Positions 1-8,549 of a stretch of 64,000 bases of DNA are shown one piece after another. The stretch comes from an uncultured Clostridia bacterium (lineage in GTDB: Bacteria > Bacillota > Clostridia > Christensenellales > Aristaeellaceae), in assembly GCA_945948915.1 (NCBI GenBank), contig CAMFCQ010000003.1, positions 1 through 64,000 of the forward strand. Reading direction: 5' to 3'. Under the pieces are notes generated by a model that was not told the DNA's origin, did not search any database, and saw nothing but the letters and a program-made list of their open reading frames with translations. The position numbers were made by a program, and so were the translations under genes. The stretch's first letter is position 1; each line of letters starts with the position of its first letter.

Positions 1-66
1 TCACTCGGCTTCGTCAGAGCGAAAAATCTGATGCACTCTATTAGGCATTTTAACTACGAATTAGTA

Positions 67-85
67 TTATTTGAGAGTAGTATTA
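67..85. repeat. Isolated end of the 201-bp TIR element
   Basis: The sequence TTATTTGAGAGTAGTATTA matches, with one change, the right terminal inverted repeat of the elements at 22591-22791 and 34845-35045. The bases to its left do not match the element interior, so this is a solo end or a relic. Confidence 0.5.
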
Positions 86-104
86 TACGCTTTGTGACGT
101 GACA

Positions 105-153
105 CAAAAAACGAACGATTTCGGTGCGGAAATGTCCATACCGAAATCGTCCG
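105..153 (-). terminator. Intrinsic terminator of the M20 peptidase gene
   Basis: On the minus strand an 11-bp stem (ACGATTTCGGT pairing with ACCGAAATCGT) is followed by a short spacer and a run of six T. It lies just downstream of the peptidase stop codon. Confidence 0.75.
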
Positions 154-169
154 TATAATGCTGTTTGGA

Positions 170-1273
170 TCAGATAAGCAGCTGCACCATCAGCCTGGCC
201 GCCAGCTCGATCTGCTGCGGAATCAGCGCGATGTTCGCCCATTCCTTGATGGTGTGCATCTTCTGGCCCTGCAGGCCGAGGCCGTCGAGCACGCCGATGC
301 CCGCCTGGCCGACGATGGCGATATCGCCCGCGCCGCCCGTGCGCTCGTGATGCAGCGCGCGGCCCTGCTCGTCTGCGATGGCCAGCGCGGCGTCGAGCAG
401 AACCTGGCTCTTTTCGTTCAGGTCGATGGCGGGGTGGCTCGAGCCGAAGGTGACGGTCGTGGTCACGCCGGGCACCGGCTCCTGCGCGCAAATCGCGAGG
501 ATTTTCTCGCTGAGTACGGCCTTGAGCGACTGGTCGAAATACCGGAACTCGCAGCGGCACTTGGCCTCCGGGGCGACGACGTTCTCCGCCGTGCCGCCGG
601 AAATTACGCCGGCGTTGAAGGAAATCTCCCGCTTGTCGTCGCGCAGCGTGTACAGATTCGTAATGTGCGCGCAGAGCGCCTGAATGGCGCTGGCGCAGCG
701 CGTGTACTGCGCGCCCGCGTGACCGGGGATGCCCTTGCAGGCGATCGTCACATTGGTGACGCCCTTGCGCGCGCAGGTGAGGCGGCCGTCGCCCGCCGGC
801 TCAAAGCTCAGCGCGGCGAAGGACTCCTGTGCGGTGCGCAGCAGCAGGTCGTGGCTCGACGGCGAGCCGATCTCCTCGTCCGGGTTGATGACGGCGCACA
901 GGCGGATCCTGTCAAGGTCAAGCTGCGGCAGCGCCTCCCTGAGCGCGTAGAGCATGACCACAATGCCGCCCTTCATGTCGATGATGCCGCTGCCGCTGGC
1001 CGTGCCGTCGCCGTTGTCCTGAAAGGGGACGGAAACGTCGTGCGGGAACACGGTATCCATGTGGCCCATGAGCATGAGCTGGCGCTCGCCGCGGCCGATG
1101 CGGCACACCAGCGCCGGGCCGGTCGCCTCGAACTCGTGGCGTTCCACCGTGAAACCGAGGGACTCAAAGTCCGCCGCGATGAGCGCAGCCATGGCGGTCA
1201 CGTCGGCGCGGTCGTGCGAGCCGCTGGGCTGGTTGACATAGGCTTCAAGCGTCTTGATGGGATCTGTCAGCAT
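170..1273 (-). CDS. M20 family metallopeptidase (carboxypeptidase G2 / ArgE-DapE type)
   Basis: A cytosolic zinc-dependent aminoacylase or peptidase that should hydrolyse an N-acyl amino acid or a small peptide. Visible family motifs are GHMDTV with its metal-binding His and bridging Asp, the following GSGIIDMKGG, and NPDEEIGS with the catalytic Glu pair. The inserted dimerisation domain lies in the middle and a conserved HTIKEW near the C-terminus carries the last metal His. I chose the ATG at 1273 because AAGGAAG lies just upstream; the open frame extends another 43 codons but those read into a repeat. About 367 aa, normal for the family. The neighbouring amino-acid ABC transporter makes an amino-acid conjugate a reasonable substrate, but the exact one cannot be told. 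Confidence 0.9.
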   Translation of the reverse strand: MLTDPIKTLEAYVNQPSGSHDRADVTAMAALIAADFESLGFTVERHEFEATGPALVCRIGRGERQLMLMGHMDTVFPHDVSVPFQDNGDGTASGSGIIDMKGGIVVMLYALREALPQLDLDRIRLCAVINPDEEIGSPSSHDLLLRTAQESFAALSFEPAGDGRLTCARKGVTNVTIACKGIPGHAGAQYTRCASAIQALCAHITNLYTLRDDKREISFNAGVISGGTAENVVAPEAKCRCEFRYFDQSLKAVLSEKILAICAQEPVPGVTTTVTFGSSHPAIDLNEKSQVLLDAALAIADEQGRALHHERTGGAGDIAIVGQAGIGVLDGLGLQGQKMHTIKEWANIALIPQQIELAARLMVQLLI

Positions 1274-1300
1274 GATGAACTTCCTTTTTGTCTGAATTTC

Positions 1301-1452
1301 TGCTTTGCAGATCAAACCCGTTTCAATCGTAGACCGCTTTGCGGTCTGCTCTGAAACTACGTTTTCTTTGCTTTTGGAGAACGTTGGGGCCGCAGGCCCC
1401 AAACCCTGCCTGAGGGACTATGTCCCTCAGACTCCCTTCTTCGCTTCGCGGC
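1301..1452. repeat. Multi-hairpin intergenic repeat, copy 1
   Basis: About 150 bp of consecutive short palindromes (GACCGC/GCGGTC, GGGGCC/GGCCCC, TGAGGGAC/GTCCCTCA, CGCGAAGCG). It aligns along its length with 11020-11174, including the shared ends TCAAACCC.TTTCAATCGTAG and CTTCTTCGCTTCGCG. It separates the ABC ATPase gene from the M20 gene. Confidence 0.8.
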
Positions 1453-1469
1453 TAAAGCAAAGCTTTGCT

Positions 1470-2237
1470 TTATAGCACCTTGCGCAGGAAGTCCTGCGTG
1501 CGCTTGTTCTGCGGATGGTCAAAGAGCTGCTCCGGCGTGCCGGCCTCGATGATCTGTCCGTCATCCATGAACAGCACGTAATCGCCCACCTCACGGGCGA
1601 AGCGCATCTCGTGCGTGACGACCATCATCGTCATGCCGTCGTTGGCGAGCTGGCGCATGACGTCGAGCACCTCGCCGACCATCTCCGGGTCCAGCGCGGA
1701 GGTCGGCTCGTCAAAGAGCATCACGTCCGGATCCATGGCCAGCGCGCGCACGATGGCCACGCGCTGCCGCTGGCCGCCGGAGAGGTTCTGCGGCCAGGCC
1801 TCCCACTTGTCGATCAGGCCGACGCGCTCGAGCAGCCGGCGCGCCTTTTCCTCCGCGTCCTCTTTGGTCAGGCCGCGCACGCGCCGGGGAGAAATGGTGA
1901 TGTTGTCCTTCACCTTGTAGTGCGGGAACAGGTTGAACTGCTGGAACACCATGCCCATGCGCTGGCGCAGGGTGCTCAGCTCCTTCTTTCCGGCGGCTGT
2001 CATGTCGTTGCCCTCGAAGATGATGCGGCCGGAGGTCGGCTTTTCCAGCAGGTTGACCGAGCGCAGCAGCGTGCTCTTGCCCGAGCCGGACGGCCCGATG
2101 AGCACCAGCACGTCGCCCTTGCGCACGCGCATGTTGACGCCCTTGAGCACCTCGAGCTTGCCGAAGCTCTTGTGCAGGTCGTCGATTTCGATGAGCACAT
2201 CACGGCCTGAGCCGGAATCAAACGCTTGTGTCGGCAC
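1470..2237 (-). CDS. Polar amino-acid ABC transporter, ATP-binding subunit (GlnQ-like)
   Basis: The ATPase that powers amino-acid uptake with the permease and binding protein encoded immediately upstream. It has Walker [10 protein letters not shown], the Q-loop region FQQFNLFPH typical of the polar amino-acid family, signature LSGGQRQR, Walker [13 protein letters not shown] and the switch VVTHE. The GTG at 2237 is chosen because GGAGAGGAGG sits 7 bases upstream; this start overlaps the permease stop by 20 bases, which fits translational coupling. About 255 aa, standard length. Order binding protein, permease, ATPase on the minus strand. Confidence 0.93.
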   Translation of the reverse strand: MPTQAFDSGSGRDVLIEIDDLHKSFGKLEVLKGVNMRVRKGDVLVLIGPSGSGKSTLLRSVNLLEKPTSGRIIFEGNDMTAAGKKELSTLRQRMGMVFQQFNLFPHYKVKDNITISPRRVRGLTKEDAEEKARRLLERVGLIDKWEAWPQNLSGGQRQRVAIVRALAMDPDVMLFDEPTSALDPEMVGEVLDVMRQLANDGMTMMVVTHEMRFAREVGDYVLFMDDGQIIEAGTPEQLFDHPQNKRTQDFLRKVL

Positions 2238-2892
2238 GGCGCATCCTCCTCTCCAGCAGGGACAGAAGACCTGTCGCCGCATAGGTCAGCGCAAAGTAGA
2301 TCAGCGCCGCGACGATCAGCGTCTCGATGTAGTAGTAGTTCACGGAGGCCAGCTTGTAGGCCTGATAGGTCAGCTCGTACACGCCGACCGCGTACAGGAT
2401 GGAGGATTCCTTGATGATGGCGACAAACTCGTTGCCCATGGCCGGCAGCGTGACCTTGATGGCCTGCGGCAGGATGATGTAGAGCATCGTCTGCGCGCCG
2501 GACATGCCCAGGGATTCCGCGGCCTCGCGCTGTCCGCGCTCCACGCTCTGCAGGCCGGAACGGATCAGCTCGGCCATGTATGCGCCGCAGTTGATGACCA
2601 GCGCGATGACGCACATGGTCAGGCGCGGCAGGCGCACGCCCATCTGCGGCAGGCCGTAGACGATCAGCAGCACCTGAACCAGAAGCGGCGTGCCGCGGAT
2701 GAAGGCGACGTAGGCGTTCATCAGCCAGCGCAGCGGGGCGATGGACGTGTGGCGGAACACGGCGACCGTCAGGCCCAGGACCGAGCCAAACAGCACCGTG
2801 AAGAACGCCAGCTCCAGCGTGATGCCAACGCCCTGCAGAAAGGCGGGATACTTCGTGATGAAGATCTCCCAGATTTTTCCGAGGTTGATCAT
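2218..2892 (-). CDS. Polar amino-acid ABC transporter, permease subunit (HisM/GlnP-like)
   Basis: Inner-membrane permease of an amino-acid importer. The protein is about 224 aa with several hydrophobic segments, starting with a long one after residue 18. It carries the EAA loop [20 protein letters not shown] followed by [14 protein letters not shown], the ATPase-docking signature of the HisM family. The ATG at 2892 is preceded by AAAGGAGA. Upstream lies a 94-bp repeat that ends right at the ribosome site, and beyond it a terminator-like hairpin after the binding-protein gene, so expression of permease and ATPase is probably lower than that of the binding protein. Confidence 0.93.
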   Translation of the reverse strand: MINLGKIWEIFITKYPAFLQGVGITLELAFFTVLFGSVLGLTVAVFRHTSIAPLRWLMNAYVAFIRGTPLLVQVLLIVYGLPQMGVRLPRLTMCVIALVINCGAYMAELIRSGLQSVERGQREAAESLGMSGAQTMLYIILPQAIKVTLPAMGNEFVAIIKESSILYAVGVYELTYQAYKLASVNYYYIETLIVAALIYFALTYAATGLLSLLERRMRRADTSV

Positions 2893-2902
2893 AGCGTCTC
2901 CT

Positions 2903-2996
2903 TTGTTATGCAAGTATTTCCGCAAAGTGTCGTTCTTGGGCACAGAGCTTCAAGGTGTACGGCTCTTTGTCGGTAAGGGGCCGGCATCATGCCGGT
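2903..2996. repeat. 94-bp intercistronic repeat, copy A
   Basis: Aligns with 24773-24867 and 24868-24962. All three begin TTGTTATG, contain GTGTCGTTCT.GGGCACAG and CTTTGTCGGT, and end in a GCCGGCATCATGCCGG-type hairpin. It abuts the permease ribosome site. Confidence 0.8.
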
Positions 2997-3025
2997 GTCT
3001 TTCAGCCCGGCTGACGCTTTTCGTC

Positions 3026-3064
3026 AAAAACGACACGGCGGAAAGAGGATATGCCCCTTTCCGC
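3026..3064 (-). terminator. Intercistronic terminator after the binding-protein gene
   Basis: The minus strand shows GCGGAAAGGGG and CCTCTTTCCGC around a five-base loop, followed within a few bases by TTTTT. Partial termination here would favour excess binding protein over permease. Confidence 0.6.
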
Positions 3065-3091
3065 TCAGCCGGTGCATGCGAATGTGTTGAT

Positions 3092-3904
3092 TTACTCGAT
3101 CAGGGTCGCGTTGAGCTTAACGGCCTCGTCAAACCACGCGTCAAAGGTGCCGTCCGTGGTGACGCGGTCGATCACGCCGTTGATGACGGCGAGCAGGCTC
3201 TCGTTGTCGCCCTGCGCAACGGCGACCGCCACGCCGGCGGTGTTGTCATAGACGACCGGCACCTGGCTGATGGCGAGCTTGCCGTCGTAGTGCGCGATGT
3301 AGGTCTCGGCGACGGTGTCGGTCAGCAGCAGGCCGTCCAGGCTGCCCGTCAGCAGATCCTGCACCATCAGGGCGATGGTGTCCATCATCTGCGCCTCGGT
3401 GTTGGAGAACTGCTCCTCCAGGATGCCCGCCTGCAGGGAGCCCATCTGCGCGCCCACGCGCTTGCCGGTCATGGACTCGACGGTGGTGAGTGTGTCATAG
3501 TCCTCCGCGCGCACCATCATGATCTGCGTGCCTGTGTAGTACGGATGGGAGAAGGAGACGACCTCCTCGCGCTCGGGCTTGACGGCCATGCCGGAGGCGA
3601 TCAGGTCGATGTCGCCGGCGCGCAGCGCGGTGATCAGGCCCGCGAAGGACTGGTCGGCCAGCACCATCTCCACGCCCAGCTCATCGGCGATGGCCTGCGC
3701 CAGCTTCATGTCAAAGCCCTGCAGCTCTTCCACGCCGGTTTCCGGGTTGGTGTAGTAGAATTCATAGGGCGGGAAGCCGACGCTCGCGCCGACGATAATC
3801 TTGCCCTTCGCCTGAATATCCGCGAGCATATCCGCCTGCGCAACGGCGCACAGCGAGAGGATCATAGCGGCGCATACGATCAGCGCCAGGAGCTTCTTCA
3901 TCAT
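3092..3904 (-). CDS. Amino-acid ABC transporter, extracellular substrate-binding protein
   Basis: Captures a polar amino acid outside the cell and delivers it to the permease. The N-terminus is a signal peptide (MMKKLL, a hydrophobic stretch, then AQA) and no lipobox Cys is obvious. The mature part follows the SBP family 3 pattern: GKIIVGASVGFPPYEF, GFDMKLAQAIADELG and GDIDLIASGMAV. Start ATG 3904 lies behind AGGAGG. About 270 aa, normal. First gene of a three-gene uptake operon driven by the promoter at 3965-3992. Substrate not determined; the ArgR-box-like sites in the promoter hint at arginine or a related amino acid. Confidence 0.92.
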   Translation of the reverse strand: MMKKLLALIVCAAMILSLCAVAQADMLADIQAKGKIIVGASVGFPPYEFYYTNPETGVEELQGFDMKLAQAIADELGVEMVLADQSFAGLITALRAGDIDLIASGMAVKPEREEVVSFSHPYYTGTQIMMVRAEDYDTLTTVESMTGKRVGAQMGSLQAGILEEQFSNTEAQMMDTIALMVQDLLTGSLDGLLLTDTVAETYIAHYDGKLAISQVPVVYDNTAGVAVAVAQGDNESLLAVINGVIDRVTTDGTFDAWFDEAVKLNATLIE

Positions 3905-3926
3905 GATGCATACCCTCCTGAAACAA

Positions 3927-3992
3927 TGAATATTTATAGATGCGTTTTGCGTGTATGGTGTATAAATATACATGTTTTTCGCCGATTGTCAA
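3927..3992 (-). promoter_or_regulatory. Promoter of the amino-acid transporter operon with two ArgR-box-like palindromes
   Basis: On the minus strand TTGACA (3987-3992) stands 16 bp from TATATT (3965-3970). Two AT-rich half-palindromes, TGTATAAATATACA at 3959-3972 and TGAATATTTATAGA at 3927-3940, resemble ARG boxes; the first overlaps the -10. The promoter is convincing; the regulator is inference. Confidence 0.6.
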
Positions 3993-4077
3993 TATGTCAA
4001 TACAAATTCCGGCGATAGTGCGCAAAAACAGCGCGCTCAGAAGGGGTTCTTTCGTGCATCCTGCGGCATACCGCCGC

Positions 4078-5853
4078 TTACGTCCCGCACAGGCCCGCGT
4101 CCATGGCCAGGCCGGCGTAGATGCCGCCCTGCCTGACCAGCTCGCTGTGCGTGCCGCGCTCCAGAATACCGTGCTCGCCGATGACGATGATCTCGTCGGC
4201 GTTTTTGATGGTCGAGAGCCGGTGCGCGATCACCAGCGTCGTGCGGCCCTTGGCCAGGCGGTCAAACGCCGCCTGAATGCGCCGTTCGGTCGCGGTATCC
4301 AGCGCGCTGGTCGCCTCATCGAGGATGAGGATGCGTGGGTTCTTGAGGAAGATGCGCGCGATGGAGACGCGCTGCTTCTGTCCGCCGGAGAGCATGATGC
4401 CGCGCTCGCCGACGATCGTGTTGTAGCCGTCGGGCATGTGCAGGATGTCCTCGTGAATCTCGGCCTGCTTGGCCGCCTCGATGACCTCCTCCATGGTCGC
4501 GTCCGGCCGGCCGTAGCGGATGTTCTCCAGAATCGTGCCCGCGAAGAGGAACACATCCTGCTGCACGATGCCGATGCTGCCGCGCAGGTCGGCCAGCTTG
4601 ATGCTGCGGATGTCCTGTCCGTCCAGGGTGATGCAGCCGCTGGTCGCCTCGTAGAAGCGCGGAATCAGCTGGCAGAGCGTCGATTTTCCGCCGCCGCTGG
4701 GGCCGACCAGGGCCAGCATCTCGCCCGGGCGCACGTGCAGATTGACGTGCTCGAGCACCGCCTCCTTCTTTTCGTCGTAGGAGAAGGTCACGTCCCTGAA
4801 ATCGATCTCGCCGTCCACATGATCAAGCGGCTTGGCGTCCGGGCTGTCCACGATATCCGGATCCTCGTGCATGATCGCGCGGAAGCGCTGGAAGCCCGCC
4901 ATGCCCTGCGTGAACTGCTCGGTGAACTGCGTCAGCTTGCGGATGGGGCTCTGCACGCTGGCAACGTACATGTTGAACGTGACCAGCGTGGCGATGTCCA
5001 TCTGATCCTTCATGATGAGGTAGCTGCCCGCGCAGATGACGGACAGGCTCATCAGGTTCATCATGAAGTCCGTGCCGGAGAAGAAGCCGGCCATGACCTT
5101 GTAGTAGCCTTTGCGGGCGTCCACATAGGCGTCCGTGCAGCGGGAGAACTTCTCGATCTCCTTGTCCTCGTTGCCGAAGGCCTTCGACACGCGGATGCCG
5201 GAGATGGAGCTCTCGATCTCCGCGTTGATGCCCGCCGTGCGCTGCTTGACGGCGCGGGAGGTGCGCATCATGCTCTGCCTGCGCAGCGCGACGAAGATGA
5301 CGATCAGCGGCACGCAGATCATCAGCACCAGCGCCAGCTGCGCCTTGATGCGAAACAGCACGATGAACGAGCCGGCCAGCGTCACGAAGGAGATGAACAG
5401 ATCCTCCGGGCCGTGGTGTGCCAGCTCCGTGATATCAAACAGATCCGTCGTCACGCGGGACATGAGCAATCCGGTGCGGTTCTTGTCGTAGAAGCTGAAG
5501 CCCAGCTTCTGCATGTGCGCGAAGATCGCCGCGCGCATGTCCGCCTCGATGCGCACGCCCATCATGTGGCCCAGATAGGCGACGAACCACTGCGCCGCCA
5601 TGCGCACGATGAACAGCACGAGCATCAGCAGCATCACCAGCACGAACGTGCGCATCATCTGGCCGGGAATGTACTCATAGAGCACCTTGCGCGTGATCAC
5701 CGGGAAGAGGATATCCACCAGGGCGATCAGCAGCGCGCAGGCCATGTCCTGCAGAAACAGGCGCAGGTGCGGCTTGTAGTAGGAGGCAAATTCGCGGATG
5801 GCGCCGCCCTTGGGCGCAGCCTTCTCTTCAAAGGCCGAACGATTTTCAGACAT
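4078..5853 (-). CDS. ABC exporter, fused membrane and ATPase domains (MsbA/LmrA type)
   Basis: A half-size type IV ABC exporter of about 591 aa that probably works as a homodimer in the membrane. Residues about 20-320 hold six membrane segments (for example [20 protein letters not shown]). The ATPase domain has Walker [11 protein letters not shown], signature LSGGQKQR, Walker [13 protein letters not shown] and H-loop IAHRLST, all intact. The ATG at 5853 has GGAGAG upstream; the open frame runs 14 codons further without a ribosome site. It starts 20 bases after the MATE stop codon, so the two efflux genes are probably co-transcribed. Substrate unknown. Confidence 0.9.
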   Translation of the reverse strand: MSENRSAFEEKAAPKGGAIREFASYYKPHLRLFLQDMACALLIALVDILFPVITRKVLYEYIPGQMMRTFVLVMLLMLVLFIVRMAAQWFVAYLGHMMGVRIEADMRAAIFAHMQKLGFSFYDKNRTGLLMSRVTTDLFDITELAHHGPEDLFISFVTLAGSFIVLFRIKAQLALVLMICVPLIVIFVALRRQSMMRTSRAVKQRTAGINAEIESSISGIRVSKAFGNEDKEIEKFSRCTDAYVDARKGYYKVMAGFFSGTDFMMNLMSLSVICAGSYLIMKDQMDIATLVTFNMYVASVQSPIRKLTQFTEQFTQGMAGFQRFRAIMHEDPDIVDSPDAKPLDHVDGEIDFRDVTFSYDEKKEAVLEHVNLHVRPGEMLALVGPSGGGKSTLCQLIPRFYEATSGCITLDGQDIRSIKLADLRGSIGIVQQDVFLFAGTILENIRYGRPDATMEEVIEAAKQAEIHEDILHMPDGYNTIVGERGIMLSGGQKQRVSIARIFLKNPRILILDEATSALDTATERRIQAAFDRLAKGRTTLVIAHRLSTIKNADEIIVIGEHGILERGTHSELVRQGGIYAGLAMDAGLCGT

Positions 5854-5873
5854 AGTCTCTCCTCGCAGTCCGG

Positions 5874-7229
5874 TCAGACCACCGGCCTGATCCACTTTTC
5901 AGACAGGAAGTGCCTGCCGTAGAGGAACACCTTGAGCACGTCCTCCGACAGGTACATGACAAGATACGTGACCGGCACGCTCAGCTGCAGCGCAAGACCC
6001 GCAAACGCGGTGAGCGGGATGCCGATCAGGTACGCACAGGCAAAGTCCACAAGCAGCGCGTATTTGGTGTCGCCGCCGGCGCGGAAGATGCCCACAACCA
6101 GCATATAGGGGATGTTGCGCAGCGCCAGCTCCAGGCCGTAGACCATCAGCACCGAGGCGGCGTCCGCACGCACCGCGTCCGACACGCCGAAGACGGACAG
6201 GATGCCAAAGCGCAGCGCCACGACGCCCAGGCCGATGAGCAGCGACAGGGCGACGGTGAGCTTCAGATGATACCATGCACAGCTCTTGGTCTTTTCCATG
6301 TCGCCCTGGCCGACGTAGCTGCCCAGCATCACCGCGCAGGAGGAGGCCAGGCCGAAGATCGCCACGCAGGTCAGATCCTCGATCGACTTGCAGATGGTGA
6401 TGGCCGCATAGGCCTGCGTGCTCATGTGGCCGTAGACCGCGCTGTAAATCAGGTTGGACAGCGCCCAGGTCGTCTCGTTGAAGAGCACCGGCGCGCCGAT
6501 GCGCAGATAGCGCAGCACGAATTCGCCGCGGATGTCCGTCAGCTGCGACAGCCGGGCGCGCAGCAGGGTCTTCTTCCCGAGGCCCGCGATGTGAATGACG
6601 CACGCGTCCACCGCCGAGGCTGTCACTGTGGCGATGGCCGCGCCGGCCACGCCCAGCCGGGGAAAGCCGCACAGACCGTAGATCAGCAGCGCGTTGAGCA
6701 CGACGTTGGTTGCCACGGAGCAGATGGCGGAGACAAACGGGATGACGACCTGCTGCGTGCTCTCCAGCACCGTGCCCGCCGTGCGGCGCAGGGCCTGGAA
6801 GGGATACGCCAGCGCCACGATGCGCAGGTAAACGCACGCCGTCTCGATGGCTGCCGGGTCGCGGGTGAACAGGCCGATGATTTTTTCCGGGATCAGCAGC
6901 GCCAGCAGCATAAACAGCAGCGAGGCGCCCAGCGCGCACACGCCCATCAGGCCATGCGTGCGGTGGATGCCTGCCTCGTCGCCCGCGCCGTAGTACTGCG
7001 CGATGAAAACCGCCGCGCCGCTGGAAAAGCCGAAGAGCACGATGCCCAGAAACCACGTCCACTTGCCCGCCATGCCCACGGCCGCCAGCGGCACATCGCC
7101 CAGACGCCCGATCATCAGCGTATCGATGAACGTCAGCGAGGAGAACAGCAGGTTTTGCAGCGTCACCGGCACGGCAATGGAGAGCATCGTCCGCGTAAAA
7201 CTCAAATATTTCTGATTCATTTTCGTCAT
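5874..7229 (-). CDS. MATE family multidrug/cation antiporter
   Basis: A membrane antiporter of 451 aa with about twelve hydrophobic segments. The N-terminal lobe begins MLSIAVPVTLQNLLFSSLTFIDTLMIG (in part), the typical MATE opening, followed by LGDVPLAAVGMAGKW; the second half repeats the fold. It exports drugs or organic cations using Na+ or H+. The ATG at 7229 is taken although the ribosome site is weak; a second ATG three codons in is possible. It lies upstream of and close to the ABC exporter, so the pair may form one efflux transcription unit. Its 5' side is the structured repeat at 7278-7567. Confidence 0.88.
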   Translation of the reverse strand: MTKMNQKYLSFTRTMLSIAVPVTLQNLLFSSLTFIDTLMIGRLGDVPLAAVGMAGKWTWFLGIVLFGFSSGAAVFIAQYYGAGDEAGIHRTHGLMGVCALGASLLFMLLALLIPEKIIGLFTRDPAAIETACVYLRIVALAYPFQALRRTAGTVLESTQQVVIPFVSAICSVATNVVLNALLIYGLCGFPRLGVAGAAIATVTASAVDACVIHIAGLGKKTLLRARLSQLTDIRGEFVLRYLRIGAPVLFNETTWALSNLIYSAVYGHMSTQAYAAITICKSIEDLTCVAIFGLASSCAVMLGSYVGQGDMEKTKSCAWYHLKLTVALSLLIGLGVVALRFGILSVFGVSDAVRADAASVLMVYGLELALRNIPYMLVVGIFRAGGDTKYALLVDFACAYLIGIPLTAFAGLALQLSVPVTYLVMYLSEDVLKVFLYGRHFLSEKWIRPVV

Positions 7230-7277
7230 TGAAAATCGGTTGTTGAAGGGTGATAAAGTTAATTAACAAGATACTTG

Positions 7278-7567
7278 AATTCGCTGCTTTAGGGGATACG
7301 CGCTCCGCTGGGGCCAGAGAGACTGGGGGGAGTTTCGATTCTCCCCCCAAGCCTCTCTGGACTCTCCTTCCCCCCTGCAAACGACCAGGACTGTGGTCCT
7401 GGACCTGGGGCTGTATGAAAAACTTTGCAAATCCCCATGGGTCCAGGGTCGCAACCCTGGTCGTCTGGGGAGGGGGATGGGAGGTCCAGGAGGGTCTGGG
7501 GAGGGCATCGAAACCCTCCCCGACCCTTCTGGCCCCAGCGGAGCGCGTCCCCCCAAAGCAACGAATC
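7278..7567. repeat. Long inverted-repeat element with internal hairpins
   Basis: Two arms of about 40 bp (7278-7317 and 7529-7567) share GACGCGCTCCGCTGGGGCCAG or its close match in opposite orientation. Between them are further palindromes, for example CCAGGACTGTGGTCCTGG, CCAGGGTCGCAACCCTGG and GGGAGGGCATCGAAACCCTCCC. The 393-base gap 7230-7622 holds nothing else that I can name. Confidence 0.8.
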
Positions 7568-7622
7568 TATTCAAAGCATCTTCAAAACTGGATCTCCTTA
7601 ATTAGCATTAGCTCCCTAAAGA

Positions 7623-8549
7623 TCAATTCGAGAGCACCTGGAACACCGGGCTGTGCTCCGTGACAAACGGGCCGTCCTGTATGAAGAAGAGCATGCCCGT
7701 CGCCGGGGTCTTGAGCACCTCGCGCACAGAGCCGTCCAGTGGGTTGATGATGAACGCCAGCTGCTCGCCGCGGCGCACATGCGCGCCCGCGTGCTTCACC
7801 CGGCGCAGCAGGCCGGAGGCCTTGGAGGTGACGGTCAGAATGTCCTCGTTGGTGATGACGCTGGCGGTCTGGCCCGGCGTCTGCTCGCTGCGGATCACGC
7901 CGCGGCCGTTGAGGAAGCGGACGATGGCGCGCAGCGTCTGATCCGCCGCAGCCTCGTCGATCTCCTGCGTCTTGCCGGCGTAGAGCGAATACGCCTGCGT
8001 GTCCGCCTGCTGCCAGCAGTAGTTGAGCGTCGTCTGGTCGGAGATGCGCGGCGTGCGCACATAGACGTAGGGCAGGCCGAACTCGCAGCCCAGCTCCGGG
8101 TTCTGCCGTCCGGTCTCCATCATGCGCACGTGCGGCACAAACGATCCCTTCTGATAGAAGCTCGTCAGCTGCACGCCATACTTGTACGCCTTCAGCTTTT
8201 CAAACAGCGCGCCCGCAATCCGCTCGGTGGTCGAGCCGTTCAGGTCGCCGGGGAAGCAGCGGTTGATGTCCGTGTTTTCCGGCGCCCACAGACGGCTGCC
8301 CGCGTTCATGGACAGGCCCACCGCCGTGGGCACGACCATCACGCTCTTGCCGGGCATGATGCCGCCGTCGCGCTCCACCTCGCGCAGGAACGAGACCAGG
8401 CGCGCGCAGACGTAGAGCTGCTGCACCTCGTCGCCGCGCAGCGCGCCCAGCACCACGCAGCTCTTCTCACCCTTGCCGAAACGATAGCCCATGATGTTCA
8501 TGTCGTCGCGGAAATACGACGGCACGGTGAAGAGAATATCCTTTTTCAT
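7623..8549 (-). CDS. Succinylglutamate desuccinylase/aspartoacylase-like protein, probably inactive
   Basis: A 308-aa member of the AstE/AspA branch of the M14 fold, which normally removes an acyl group from an amino acid using zinc. The fold is recognisable: VVLGALRGDE, then NTDINRCFPGD with the substrate-binding Asn-Arg. The first zinc ligand, the His of the HGDE motif, is Arg38 here, and the third-ligand region aligns with TSFYQ, without His. It is therefore probably a pseudoenzyme or a partner subunit. ATG 8549 has AAAGGAA upstream and overlaps the stop codon of the intact paralogue by four bases (ATGA). Confidence 0.8.
   Translation of the reverse strand: MKKDILFTVPSYFRDDMNIMGYRFGKGEKSCVVLGALRGDEVQQLYVCARLVSFLREVERDGGIMPGKSVMVVPTAVGLSMNAGSRLWAPENTDINRCFPGDLNGSTTERIAGALFEKLKAYKYGVQLTSFYQKGSFVPHVRMMETGRQNPELGCEFGLPYVYVRTPRISDQTTLNYCWQQADTQAYSLYAGKTQEIDEAAADQTLRAIVRFLNGRGVIRSEQTPGQTASVITNEDILTVTSKASGLLRRVKHAGAHVRRGEQLAFIINPLDGSVREVLKTPATGMLFFIQDGPFVTEHSPVFQVLSN

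Noticed and set aside
158-1354. Long plus-strand open frame opposite the M20 gene
   Set aside because: It is antisense to a gene with clear motifs, has no ribosome site and its product is low-complexity (Ala, Arg, Val-rich), as expected of a mirror frame in GC-rich DNA. The same applies to the long mirror frames opposite the ABC, MATE, glgA, DUF3048 and hsdR genes.
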